Below, piece by piece: positions 15,803-25,058 of a stretch of DNA of 64,000 nt. The notes beneath the pieces are model-generated. The model searched no databases, was not told where the DNA came from, and was given only the letters and a program-made list of their open reading frames with translations. This stretch comes from Prolixibacteraceae bacterium (GTDB taxonomy: Bacteria; Bacteroidota; Bacteroidia; Bacteroidales; Prolixibacteraceae). The stretch spans positions 1-64,000 of the forward strand of contig JAQUIJ010000009.1 of the NCBI GenBank assembly GCA_028683385.1, read 5' to 3'. The translations under genes were made by a program, and so were the position numbers. How positions within the stretch are numbered: position 1 is the stretch's first letter; every line of letters begins with the position of its first letter.

Positions 15803-16422
15803 AAGCACTAAATTAAGCTTTTTTTCTCCTTTAACTTTTTATATCTATGCAAGAATCATGTTCCTTTAAAAGTTAAAACTTATGTGGTTGTAAAGGTGAA
15901 AGCGAAAAAAACATTTCGTTCGTGAGTTGTTATTCCATGCCAAACGAACGATGGAACTTTTAATTTTCAATTTGTGTTACCTGGTATAAATTGAGGTTCC
16001 GCTATTCTTAAAGACTATATTTTCATAGTTTCAAGTTCCGCTAAATGGTATTTTTTACTCAGTATTTAAATCCATGAATAACTCCATGAAAGGTTTATAA
16101 TAGTTGAATAACCAAAATATTATGAGAGCAGTGATGATGATTAGTTGCAGGTGTGTCTCAGTATTCTAAATGTACGTAAGGTTTAGTTAAAAAATGCTCC
16201 ACTAATTGAGTATATACATAGCATAATTTATCATCTAATTTAGAACTGTAACCCATATACATACTTCGTTATCATGCTCACTATGGACCCTAATTACCAC
16301 CTTATGATATAATGAATTGCGGCCCTTTTATCACTTGCAAAGGCTGCAATTTGTTGGAGGGTAGATTTATACCCCACATATCTTCTTTCCGCGTTGACAT
16401 GAATCAAAAAATAGTATGTGCC
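15803..16422. other. Intergenic region between narI and the AraC gene, no gene seen
   Basis: No convincing reading frame is present. It holds a 10-bp inverted repeat TTTAACTTTT / AAAAGTTAAA (15830-15839, 15868-15877) close to the AraC start, an 8-bp one TCGTTCGT / ACGAACGA (15916-15923, 15944-15951), and two copies of GTTCCGCTA near 15992 and 16034. The stretch from about 16060 to 16315 shows nothing recognisable. Confidence 0.5.
16316..16350 (-). terminator. Possible weak terminator after narI
   Basis: An imperfect stem, ATTGCGGCCCTTT (from 16316) with AAAGGCTGCAAT (16339-16350), lies about 75 bases past the narI stop. No clear T-run follows on the minus strand, so factor-independent termination is doubtful. 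Confidence 0.3.
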
Positions 16423-17118
16423 TCATATCGTTAGTTTTGTAAATCCGCGTCTCACCATTTGATATCCCGATCTGAAAAAATAAGCAATCGGCATTACAAA
16501 CATGTGCATGAGTTTCGTGTAGGGGAAAATCATAAAAATGAAAAGCCCGGTTATTATGTGCAATTTGTATATTATGCTGTGACCTACGATTACGGCCCCT
16601 GCATCTGGTTGAAAAGTAATGACCTTTTGCGCCCATTCACCCAACGCTGTATAGTTTTCAACGGAAGATCCGGCAGAAATGGCTACAGAGATCAACCCCA
16701 GTCCCATTTCAAATAAAAGCAGAACGATCAGAAGAATATCTGCGGGTGTACTATTAATTTTGATCCGCTGATCCTTCAGTCGCCTGACGAGAAGTATAGT
16801 TACTCCGACCACGGCAGCAGTGCCAAAAACAGACCCCATTATAACTGCCAATATCTTTTTTGTTGCAGTGGTCATAAACAGGTGATAAAAATGTTCAGGT
16901 GTAAAAAGGCCCGTAAAGTGTCCGATAAAAACCAGGATAATGCCATAATGAAACAGATTGCCTCCCCATTGCTGGCCTTTCTTCGAGAGAAACTGGCTCG
17001 ATTCAGCTTGTAACGATTTTGATGTTTTTACAATACGTGTGATGACACCAAACCAGAACAGAGTCATGGCGATATGTGGCAAATAGGTGAAAAACAGGTT
17101 GTTGATATAAGTATTCAT
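16423..17118 (-). CDS. narI: Respiratory nitrate reductase gamma subunit (cytochrome b)
   Basis: The 231-residue protein has five membrane helices and matches NarI. The heme b ligands fall at H57 and H67 in the second helix and H187 and H205 in the last two, almost exactly the E. coli positions (56, 66, 187, 205). It takes electrons from quinol at the periplasmic side and passes them through two hemes to NarH. It follows narJ by five bases and is the last gene of the nar operon. The C-terminus ends after R-R-G-F-T-K-L without a long tail. Confidence 0.95.
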   Translation of the reverse strand: MNTYINNLFFTYLPHIAMTLFWFGVITRIVKTSKSLQAESSQFLSKKGQQWGGNLFHYGIILVFIGHFTGLFTPEHFYHLFMTTATKKILAVIMGSVFGTAAVVGVTILLVRRLKDQRIKINSTPADILLIVLLLFEMGLGLISVAISAGSSVENYTALGEWAQKVITFQPDAGAVIVGHSIIYKLHIITGLFIFMIFPYTKLMHMFVMPIAYFFRSGYQMVRRGFTKLTI

Positions 17119-17123
17119 AATCG

Positions 17124-17753
17124 TTATGATTTACAATTTAAACAAGCATTTATGTCTCCAAATGTTACAGGTTCTTCTTCATAAGCTTCATCAATACTGA
17201 TTTCAGGTATTTCGGATACCATTTTTTCAATCCGGGCCTCGGCAGGTTTGCGGGCAGATAATTGTATGATGGCAGATAAAAGATATTTATATGGATTATC
17301 CTTATCTTCCAGCTTTTTGTGGATAAATCCTACAATATCAATGATCTCCGACAAATAATCCATCGCTTTTTCTTGCGTTTGTATGGCAAGGAACTCAAGA
17401 AATACGGGTAGATAATCAGGTAATTCCGGACGGTTTATCTGCAATCCATTTTCAGTGTAAAGGTAGATCAGGTCAACCATGGCCTGACCACGGTCTTTTG
17501 AATCACCATGTACATGTTCAAACAGATAAAGAGAAACCGAACGCGAGTAATCGAACAGTTGAACATAGTGCTCTTGCCAGAATCTCAGTGGCTTTTTTGC
17601 AAAAAAGTCAACAAAAATGTCTATTCCGGAAATGGCTTCGGCGTTCAACAAATTCTCCTCCTTAAGCAAAGAATTAACCTGAGGTAAAAAGTCATAAATT
17701 TCCTCGTCGGGATAAGTAATCAACAGTGAAATTATTTTATAAGTTTTCAGCAT
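17124..17753 (-). CDS. narJ: Nitrate reductase assembly chaperone
   Basis: From the ATG at 17753 (a TTG lies five codons upstream) the protein has about 209 residues. It is an all-helical NarJ/TorD family protein with Y-P-D-E-E near residue 15, Y-V-Q-L-F-D-Y-S-R-S-V-S-L-Y-L-F-E-H-V-H-G near residue 60, and E-L-P-D-Y-L-P-V-F-L-E-F near residue 107, all typical of NarJ. It binds NarG in the cytoplasm during molybdenum cofactor and cluster insertion. It begins one base after the narH stop, so the two are translationally linked. The C-terminus ends in C-L-N-C-K-S. Confidence 0.93.
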   Translation of the reverse strand: MLKTYKIISLLITYPDEEIYDFLPQVNSLLKEENLLNAEAISGIDIFVDFFAKKPLRFWQEHYVQLFDYSRSVSLYLFEHVHGDSKDRGQAMVDLIYLYTENGLQINRPELPDYLPVFLEFLAIQTQEKAMDYLSEIIDIVGFIHKKLEDKDNPYKYLLSAIIQLSARKPAEARIEKMVSEIPEISIDEAYEEEPVTFGDINACLNCKS

Positions 17754-17754
17754 C

Positions 17755-19245
17755 TTACATTCCTCCAAACAAGTTTTTCAAACGATTTTCCATATTACCG
17801 CATCCTTCTCCATCACTGAACCCACACTCAGCCTTATCGCCAAAGGCATCAAAAGCATATTCCTTATGTGATACGGGAATTACAAAGCGGTCTTCGTAAT
17901 CGGCAATGGCCATGTAGCGGTACATCTCTTCAACCATCGCAGGCGTCAGGCCTGTACCAGATAATACCCCATTATCTTCACTGTTTTCAACAGTTTTACT
18001 CCTCATGAACGCACGCATGGCCAACATCTTTACCAAGGCTTCCCTTACCGGCTTTTCGTCGCCTGCAGTGAACATATTGGCTAGATATTTAACAGGTATA
18101 CGCAGCATATCTACATCCGGAATAATGCCATTGAAACCCAGTTTCCCACTTTCAACTTCTTCCTGGATAGGCGATAAAGGCGGAGTATACCAAACCATCG
18201 GCAAGGTGCGGTATTCGGGATGAAGAGGGAAAGCCACTTTCCATTCTACAGCCATTTTGTAAACCGGCGATTTTTGAGCCGCATCAATAAAATTATCGGG
18301 AATTCCCTGTTTGCGGGCTTCTGCTATAATTTCAGGATTATGGGGATCAAGGAAAATATCGAGATGGGATTGATACAAATCAACCGGATTTTCGGATGAG
18401 GCCGATTCCATGATTTTTTCGGCATCGTAAAGCATTACACCGATATACCTTATTCTTCCCACGCAGGTTTCACTACAAATGGTTGGTTCACCGTTTTCAA
18501 TCTTCGGATAACACAGCGTGCATTTCTCAGAACGTTTGGTTTTCCAGTTGAAATAGATTTTTTTGTATGGACAGGCACTGACGCACTGGCGCCATCCCCG
18601 GCAACGATCCTGGTCGATGAGAACAATGCCATCATCTTCGCGCTTGTAAATGGCACCGGAAGGGCAGGCAGCCACACAGGTCGGATTGAGGCAATGTTCG
18701 CACAGGCGCGGCAAATACATCATGAAGGCGTTCTCGAACTTGCTGTATATCTCTTTGTCAATGTCATCAAAATTCTTCTCTTTACTGCGCTCTTTAAATG
18801 CGCCGCCCAGGTTGTCTTCCCAGTTTGGGCCCTTCTCAATCTTCTCCATCGGAAGTCCGGTAATCATTGAATGAGGCCGGGCTGTAGGTGGAGTCGCAAA
18901 TTTTCCAGATGAATGTAAAATGCTGTAGTTGAAGGTGAACGGTTCGTAATAGTCATCGATCTGAGGTAAGTACGGATTTGAAAAAATATTTTTCATGATA
19001 CCTGCCTTATTCCCCATACGCGGACGAAGCTTCGATTTATCGAGTATCCAGCCACCCTTCCATTTATCCTGATTTTCCCAGTCGGTGGGATAACCCTGTC
19101 CTGGTTTAGTTTCAACATTATTAAACCAGGCGTATTCCATCCCTTTGCGGGTTGTCCACACGTTTTTACAGGTAACCGAACAAGTATGACAGCCAATGCA
19201 TTTGTCGAGGTTTAATACCATTGCAATTTGAGCCTGTATTTTCAT
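17755..19245 (-). CDS. narH: Respiratory nitrate reductase beta subunit (Fe-S)
   Basis: The 496-residue protein holds the four Cys groups of NarH: C16-x2-C19-x2-C22-x3-C26, then C-E-H-C-L-N-P-T-C-V-A-A-C-P, then C-R-G-W-R-Q-C with Trp in place of one Cys, which marks the [3Fe-4S] centre, and a last C-T-L-C group. It carries electrons from NarI to NarG on the cytoplasmic side. Length and motifs are canonical. It lies 22 bases after narG. Confidence 0.96.
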   Translation of the reverse strand: MKIQAQIAMVLNLDKCIGCHTCSVTCKNVWTTRKGMEYAWFNNVETKPGQGYPTDWENQDKWKGGWILDKSKLRPRMGNKAGIMKNIFSNPYLPQIDDYYEPFTFNYSILHSSGKFATPPTARPHSMITGLPMEKIEKGPNWEDNLGGAFKERSKEKNFDDIDKEIYSKFENAFMMYLPRLCEHCLNPTCVAACPSGAIYKREDDGIVLIDQDRCRGWRQCVSACPYKKIYFNWKTKRSEKCTLCYPKIENGEPTICSETCVGRIRYIGVMLYDAEKIMESASSENPVDLYQSHLDIFLDPHNPEIIAEARKQGIPDNFIDAAQKSPVYKMAVEWKVAFPLHPEYRTLPMVWYTPPLSPIQEEVESGKLGFNGIIPDVDMLRIPVKYLANMFTAGDEKPVREALVKMLAMRAFMRSKTVENSEDNGVLSGTGLTPAMVEEMYRYMAIADYEDRFVIPVSHKEYAFDAFGDKAECGFSDGEGCGNMENRLKNLFGGM

Positions 19246-19267
19246 AATCTGATGAGTATTAAACGTG

Positions 19268-22200
19268 TTAATCCTTTAGTTCTTCGTCTTTCCATTCCAC
19301 TTTCTTCAGTTTGCGGACGACCACAAACTCGTCACGGTTGGATCCGATGGTTCCGTAATAATTAAATCCATAAGACAATTGAGCATATCCGCCGATCATG
19401 TGTGTTGGCTTCAGGCACAACCGTTCCACTGAGTTATGCACACCGCCGCGATTACCTGTTAACTGACTAACGGGCATGTTAACAGTTCGTTCCTGATTGT
19501 GATACATGATAAGAGCACCGACAGGAATCCGCTGTGATACAATCAACCGGGCAATGGATGCTCCGTTGCTGTTAAAGACTTCAATCCAGTCATTGTCTTT
19601 AAGTCCAATGCTGGCGGCATCTGTTTCGCTCATCCAGGCTACCGGACCTCCCCGGCCAAGGGTAAGCATTAATAAATTGTCAGACCACGAAGAATGGATG
19701 GTCCATTTATTATGTGGTGTCATAATGTTTATGACCATGTACTCGTCCTCCTTGTCCACTTTACCCAATACTTCAAGAATTGATTTGGTATTGATGGGGG
19801 GTTTGTAAGTGACCATATTTTCACCAAAGGCAATCATCCACGGATGATCCTGATAAAGGGTTTGCCGTCCGGTGAGTGTGCGCCACGGGATCAGTTCATG
19901 CACATTGGTATAACCGGCATTGTACGATACCTTTTCGGAATCGATGCCGCTCCAGATAGGCGAAGTGATAATCTTTCGCGGTTGTGAAAGCAGATCGTGA
20001 TAGCGTATTTTCTCGTCTTCCCTGGGTATGGCCAGGTGGGTATGTTTGCGTCCGGTAATTGCTTCCAATGCACTCCATGCTTTAACGGCAACAGCTCCAT
20101 TGGTTTCAGGAGCCAGTGAAAGAATAACCTCAGCAGCCTGAATGTCCGTTACAATCTTCGGAAGACCTTTGGTTTCACCTTCTTCACTTTTGGTATTATT
20201 AAGGAGTGTAAGCAGGTCTATTTCTGCCTCTGTGTTCCAGTTAATTCCTTTACCGCCATTGCCCAGAGTCTTCATCAGTGGCCCAAGACTGGTGAACCGA
20301 TTGTAGGTTTCCGGATAATTCCGTTTCAGAGTTACGATTTTGGAGAAATTGATTCCAGGCTTTATTTCTGAACCCGCATTTTTCCAGTCATTGGCGTCGG
20401 TGGTTTCCGATAACTCCATCGGCGTATCATGTTGAAGCGGAAGCAGCACGACATCTGTTTCGTTGTCCAGATGCCCTTTTGCCACGATTGAAAATTTTTC
20501 TGCCAGTCCTTTAAATATATCCCAATCTGTTCGGGATTCCCATACAGGATCAACTGCCCGTGAAAATGGATGAATAAATGGGTGCATATCGCTGGTACTC
20601 AGATCGTTTTTTTCATACCATGAAGCGGTCGGAAGCAAAATGTCTGAATGCAATCCGGTCGTTGACATTCTGAAATCGAGGGTCACCAATAGATCGAGCT
20701 TTCCTTCCGGGGCATCGTCGTGCCATTTGACTTCGGAAGGTAAAGTATGCCCAAGTTCTTTGAGGTCATTTCCCTGAACACTGTTTTGAGCCCCCAGCAG
20801 GTGTTTCATGAAGTATTCCATCCCTTTGGCACTTGATCCCAGCAAATTTGACCGCCATACGAAAAGGTTACGTGGAAAGTTGGCCGGATTATCCGGATCT
20901 TCGGAGGCCAAAGTCAGTTTCCCGCTTTTTAATTGCGAAACCACATATTCTTCTGAAGTCACACCTGCAGATTCTGCTTCTTTGGCAATTGTTAACGGAT
21001 TTTTGCTCAGTTGCGGAGCACTCGGTAACCAACCCATGCGCTCTGCGCGAACATTGCAATCGATGAGTGAAAGATTTTCCCATTCCGACTTATCGGTAAG
21101 AGGAGAAAGCAATTCGTTTAGTTTCACTTTCTCATACCTCCATTGGTCGGTGTGCATATACATGAATGAGGTGGTATTCATTTGCCTTGGCGGACGGTTC
21201 CAGTCGAGGGCAAATGCCAGTGGTAACCAACCTGTCTGAGGCCTGAGTTTTTCCTGACCAACGTAATGAGACCAACCACCGCCCGACTGGCCGACACAAC
21301 CACAAAATACAAGCATGTTGATAGCGCTCCGGTAAATCATATCGGTATGATACCAGTGGTTAACTCCGGCTCCTATAATAATCATCGATTTTCCTTCAGT
21401 TGCAGCAGCATTTTCAGCGAATTGCCTGGCTGTCGAAATGATATGTTGAGCCGGAACACCAGTTATTTTCTCCTGCCATTTTGGAGTAAACGGAAGGTCT
21501 TCATCATAATTTTCAGCCGCATTCGGATCATCAAATCCCCTGTCAATTCCATAGTTGGCCACCATTAGGTCAAATACGGTGCAGATATAAATTTCACCCT
21601 GAATGGTTTTGATTTTCCTGACTGGTACTTTACGTTCAATAATATCGTCATGGTCGCTTGCTGAAAAATGTTCGTGTTTAAAAGTAGTACCGCCAAAATA
21701 GGGGAACTGCACATGAATTACCTCGTCATGCTGTTCGATCATAGAAAGTTTCGGCAAAATATCAGCACCCGTTTTACTATCCTTTAGCTCTAAGTTCCAT
21801 TTTTGCTTTTTCTCCCATCGCGATCCGATGGTTCCGTTTGGTACCACATAGTTGCCCGACAGTTCGTCGAGTAAAACAGGTTTCCATTCCGGTTTTTCAC
21901 CTGCATCGGGCATATTTTTAAGATCGCTGGCTCTGAGAAGAGTTCCACTCATATATTTTCTGTCCTTTTTCTCAATTTTCACCAGAAATGGTAAATCAGA
22001 ATATTGACGGGCATATTTCTCGAAATACGGGGTTTTGTTCTTTATGTAGAATTCTTTTAGAATCACATGTCCCATTGCCATTCCCAAAGCAGCATCGGTA
22101 CCTTGTTTGGGTTTCATCCACAAATCGGCAAACTTAACGGCATCGCTGTAATCAGGGGCAATGACTACCGATTTTGTCCCTTTATAGCGAACTTGCGTGT

Positions 22201-22999
22201 AGAAAGGTGAATCAGGTGTGCGTGTAAGCGGAACATTCGATCCCCAGAGCATCAGGAATGATGAGTTATACCAATCGGCACTTTCAGGAACATCGGTTTG
22301 CTCGCCCCATGTTTGTGGTGATGCCGGTGGCAGATCGCAATAGAAATCATAGAAACTGAGCACCGTTCCCCCTATCAGGCTAAGATAACGCGTGCCAGCC
22401 GCATAAGAAACCATCGACATGGCAGGAATAGGGGAGAACCCTGCAAGACGGTCGGGTCCGTATGTTTTTATGGTATATATATTTGCAGCTGCAATGATTT
22501 CATTTACTTCATCCCATTCGGCACGAATAAAACCTCCCAGTCCACGTGCTGCTTTATACTGCTTTGAAATTACCGGGTCGCTGACTACTGCTTCCCAGGC
22601 TTTTACCGGGTCGGAGAGGCGGCCTTTGGCTTCCCGGTATGCAGTCAGCAATTCTCCGCGGATCATGGGATATTTAACCCGGTTGGCGCTGTAGAGATAC
22701 CATGAATAACTGGCGCCCCGAGGACAACCGCGCGGTTCGTGATTGGGCATTCCCGGCCGTGTACGTGGATAGTCGGTTTGCTGGGTTTCCCAGGTCACAA
22801 GCCCATTCTTTACAAATATTTTCCACGAGCAGGATCCTGTACAGTTTACTCCATGAGTGGAGCGAACAACCTTATCGTGCTGCCAGCGATTCCGGTACAT
22901 ACGCTCCCAATCGCGACTTTCACCGGTTATTGCAATGTGTTTATCCGCAGTTTTTGTTACCGAGTTACTGAAATAGAATAATTTATTTAATAAGTCCAT
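19268..22999 (-). CDS. narG: Respiratory nitrate reductase alpha subunit (Mo-bis-MGD)
   Basis: The 1243-residue protein is a full-length NarG. The [4Fe-4S] FS0 site is at H49, C53, C57 and C92, and D222, the molybdenum ligand, lies in the C-D-L-P-P-A-S-P-Q-T-W-G segment; all match E. coli numbering. There is no twin-arginine signal, so the active site faces the cytoplasm, as in the membrane-bound NarGHI type. It reduces nitrate to nitrite using quinol electrons and so builds proton motive force. It lies 54 bases after narK. Transcription probably starts upstream of the Rrf2 gene at about 24860. Confidence 0.97.
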   Translation of the reverse strand: MDLLNKLFYFSNSVTKTADKHIAITGESRDWERMYRNRWQHDKVVRSTHGVNCTGSCSWKIFVKNGLVTWETQQTDYPRTRPGMPNHEPRGCPRGASYSWYLYSANRVKYPMIRGELLTAYREAKGRLSDPVKAWEAVVSDPVISKQYKAARGLGGFIRAEWDEVNEIIAAANIYTIKTYGPDRLAGFSPIPAMSMVSYAAGTRYLSLIGGTVLSFYDFYCDLPPASPQTWGEQTDVPESADWYNSSFLMLWGSNVPLTRTPDSPFYTQVRYKGTKSVVIAPDYSDAVKFADLWMKPKQGTDAALGMAMGHVILKEFYIKNKTPYFEKYARQYSDLPFLVKIEKKDRKYMSGTLLRASDLKNMPDAGEKPEWKPVLLDELSGNYVVPNGTIGSRWEKKQKWNLELKDSKTGADILPKLSMIEQHDEVIHVQFPYFGGTTFKHEHFSASDHDDIIERKVPVRKIKTIQGEIYICTVFDLMVANYGIDRGFDDPNAAENYDEDLPFTPKWQEKITGVPAQHIISTARQFAENAAATEGKSMIIIGAGVNHWYHTDMIYRSAINMLVFCGCVGQSGGGWSHYVGQEKLRPQTGWLPLAFALDWNRPPRQMNTTSFMYMHTDQWRYEKVKLNELLSPLTDKSEWENLSLIDCNVRAERMGWLPSAPQLSKNPLTIAKEAESAGVTSEEYVVSQLKSGKLTLASEDPDNPANFPRNLFVWRSNLLGSSAKGMEYFMKHLLGAQNSVQGNDLKELGHTLPSEVKWHDDAPEGKLDLLVTLDFRMSTTGLHSDILLPTASWYEKNDLSTSDMHPFIHPFSRAVDPVWESRTDWDIFKGLAEKFSIVAKGHLDNETDVVLLPLQHDTPMELSETTDANDWKNAGSEIKPGINFSKIVTLKRNYPETYNRFTSLGPLMKTLGNGGKGINWNTEAEIDLLTLLNNTKSEEGETKGLPKIVTDIQAAEVILSLAPETNGAVAVKAWSALEAITGRKHTHLAIPREDEKIRYHDLLSQPRKIITSPIWSGIDSEKVSYNAGYTNVHELIPWRTLTGRQTLYQDHPWMIAFGENMVTYKPPINTKSILEVLGKVDKEDEYMVINIMTPHNKWTIHSSWSDNLLMLTLGRGGPVAWMSETDAASIGLKDNDWIEVFNSNGASIARLIVSQRIPVGALIMYHNQERTVNMPVSQLTGNRGGVHNSVERLCLKPTHMIGGYAQLSYGFNYYGTIGSNRDEFVVVRKLKKVEWKDEELKD

Positions 23000-23053
23000 G
23001 GTGACCGTTTTAATATTTTAAAGTTTGCATATCCCGATAACGACTGAAATCTC

Positions 23054-24343
23054 TCATAATACTTTTTGATTCTGATGTTGTCTCTTTAATACCGCAACGA
23101 TAGCGATACTAATGATTGCCAAAATGATAAAAACAACAAATCCGAGTGCATATCCCGTTTTTCCATAAGAACTGGCAATTGCCCCCATCATGGGAGGAAT
23201 GGCAAACCCGCCGAATGCCCCCAAACCTCCAATCCAACCAGAAGCTCCACCTACTGCTTTAGGCACATAATCGGGAACCAGTTTAAAAACGGCAGCATTA
23301 TTAATACCCATGCCTACAGCAAGAAGTAAAGCCGATAAAAATCCAATAGTCACTGATTGTGTAAATGAAAGTATGATTGAGGCAACCAGAACTATTATTA
23401 ATGAGATAAGACTAACCTTTTCTCCTCCTGATTTATCGGCAAATTTTCCTCCATAGACTCTTAATACTGAAGCAGTAAGAGAAAAAATGGCAGTAAGAAT
23501 CCCTGCTTTAATCACGGAAAAATCGTGTAACTGGCTCCAGTAGATAGGAAACCAGGCGGTTAAACCAATAAACCCACCGAAAGTAGTAAAATACAGTGCC
23601 ACAAGCGCCCAGGTATTCCTGACTTTTGCTGAATTAATCAGGCTGTCTTTTACATTACCGGACGGAAACATTTCCTGACCTAATTCCGTTGCCATTCTCC
23701 GGCTTTCTTCATCAGTTTTACCAGCTTTCCTGAATTGAAAATAATAGGTATTCTGGCCAACGAAGGCATAAACAATGGTTCCGATTACCAGAAAAAGGAA
23801 CCATGCAAAATAGGCTGAAATAAAACCAAAACTTTGAAGATAAAACGGAAGAATGAGTGAGAAAACGCCAGGAGCCAAGTTCCCAAGTCCGGCATAAGTC
23901 CCTAATGCCATACCTTGTTTTTTCTTTGGGAACCAGTAAGATGTTTGTGCTATTCCTACTGAAAAGGTAGCGATCCCGGCTCCACTCAGAAATCCAAGAA
24001 AAAGTATGAGACCGTACAAACCATGCATTTTTTCGGGATAGGAGAGGTTTAGAAGCATCGTAACGCCACCCAATCCAATCACAGATAATATCAGCAGAAT
24101 CAGAAATGGCTTTTTGCCGCCCGTGGTATCGACCCAGGCCCCAAAGGGGATACGAAGCAAAGACCCTGAAAGGGCTGGAATGGCAACCAAAAGGCCCATC
24201 ATTGCTGGAGTCAGATCCATGGCTTCTTTAAATTTTATAGCTGTCGGGCCATAGAGTGAGACGGCAGCGAAGCCAAAAAAGAAACCCAGTGTGGTTCCAA
24301 GTAGCCCACGGCCTGGAGTACCCTTAACTTTAATTTGATTCAT
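23054..24343 (-). CDS. narK: Nitrate/nitrite transporter of the NNP (NarK) family
   Basis: The 429-residue protein has twelve predicted membrane helices of the major facilitator fold. A NNP signature is visible as G-L-G-N-L-A-P-G-V-F near residue 150, with a second glycine-rich one (G-M-G-I-N-N-A-A-V-F) near residue 350. It imports nitrate, exports nitrite, or both. It lies between the second Rrf2 gene (gap 56) and narG (gap 54), so uptake and reduction are made together. Only one narK is present; whether it is a proton symporter (NarK1) or an antiporter (NarK2) cannot be decided by eye. Confidence 0.93.
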   Translation of the reverse strand: MNQIKVKGTPGRGLLGTTLGFFFGFAAVSLYGPTAIKFKEAMDLTPAMMGLLVAIPALSGSLLRIPFGAWVDTTGGKKPFLILLILSVIGLGGVTMLLNLSYPEKMHGLYGLILFLGFLSGAGIATFSVGIAQTSYWFPKKKQGMALGTYAGLGNLAPGVFSLILPFYLQSFGFISAYFAWFLFLVIGTIVYAFVGQNTYYFQFRKAGKTDEESRRMATELGQEMFPSGNVKDSLINSAKVRNTWALVALYFTTFGGFIGLTAWFPIYWSQLHDFSVIKAGILTAIFSLTASVLRVYGGKFADKSGGEKVSLISLIIVLVASIILSFTQSVTIGFLSALLLAVGMGINNAAVFKLVPDYVPKAVGGASGWIGGLGAFGGFAIPPMMGAIASSYGKTGYALGFVVFIILAIISIAIVAVLKRQHQNQKVL

Positions 24344-24399
24344 AGTTAATATTTATGGTGGATTTTAGTTAGACAAAGAGATGTTTTGATTAACTGTGT

Positions 24400-24834
24400 T
24401 TATATCAACTTAAGATTTTTCAAAAGATCAATCTGATACTTTTCTTTGAGATCAGCAAGTGTTGTATTTGTAAGAGTCTCGACCATTTTTGAACGTGCTT
24501 CCATCCATGGTTCATGCATAATACATGGTTTATCAACGATACAGCAGCTGAAGCCAAGAATACAGGTACACATAGCATCAATTCCTTCCATTTTATTGAT
24601 CACAAGAGCCAGATTTATTTCTTTCAAATCCATGGCAAAAACAAATCCACCATTTCGCCCTGATGAACTTTTAAGAAATCCATGCTTCGATAAATCGGTT
24701 AACAAGCTTCGGAGGTATCGACGAGGAATATTTAATTGCTGGTGAAGGTATTCTGCAGAATACATATTCTCATTACGGGTTGCCATATATCCAAGAATAG
24801 TAAGTGCATACTCAGTGGTTTTATTAAGAATCAT
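24400..24834 (-). CDS. Rrf2 family regulator heading the nar operon (copy 2)
   Basis: The 144-residue protein is nearly identical to the Rrf2 protein at 6853-7278; the differences include R38 for C38, M for I or K at a few places, and a different C-terminal end. Its cysteines are C89, C91, C97, C98 and C104; C98 and C104 fall at the numbering of two IscR cluster ligands. The third Cys is Trp in copy 1. A cluster-binding NO or redox sensor of the NsrR/IscR kind is therefore more plausible here than in copy 1. It heads the narKGHJI operon and shares its promoter/operator almost base for base with copy 1. Confidence 0.86.
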   Translation of the reverse strand: MILNKTTEYALTILGYMATRNENMYSAEYLHQQLNIPRRYLRSLLTDLSKHGFLKSSSGRNGGFVFAMDLKEINLALVINKMEGIDAMCTCILGFSCCIVDKPCIMHEPWMEARSKMVETLTNTTLADLKEKYQIDLLKNLKLI

Positions 24835-24841
24835 ATTTTAC

Positions 24842-24885
24842 TACCTTTTTATAGTATTTAAATCAAAGTTAAAAATAAAAAGGTA
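24842..24885 (-). promoter_or_regulatory. Promoter enclosed by Rrf2-type inverted repeat (nar operon)
   Basis: TACCTTTTTAT (24842-24852) and ATAAAAAGGTA (24875-24885) flank a 22-base spacer holding TAACTTTG (24871-24864, minus strand). It differs by one base from the copy at 7286-7329. Confidence 0.75.
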
Positions 24886-24999
24886 TTTCAGAATTTATCT
24901 TGCCTGAAAATTTCAGCTAATAAATTTATATCTGACAAGTTGTAATATGTTAAGATAAAAAAATTAATAGATCTCTTGCATATTAATAATTTTTAATTT

Positions 25000-25026
25000 T
25001 ATCTTTGTATGTGAATATTCACTAAC
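25000..25026 (+). promoter_or_regulatory. Promoter -7 box with overlapping TetR operator (cupin-TetR operon)
   Basis: TATCTTTG (25000-25007) runs into the palindrome GTATGTGAATATTCACTAAC (25007-25026), with the core GTGAATATTCAC perfect. It lies 33 bases before the cupin start codon and fits the repressor-over-start layout seen at 4395 and 12453. Confidence 0.7.
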
Positions 25027-25058
25027 TGTATTTTATAAATATTTTTAAATTTTAAGCC

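Noticed and set aside
20808-21239. Plus-strand 143-codon frame inside narG
   Set aside because: It is antisense to a highly conserved narG and shows no protein family features.
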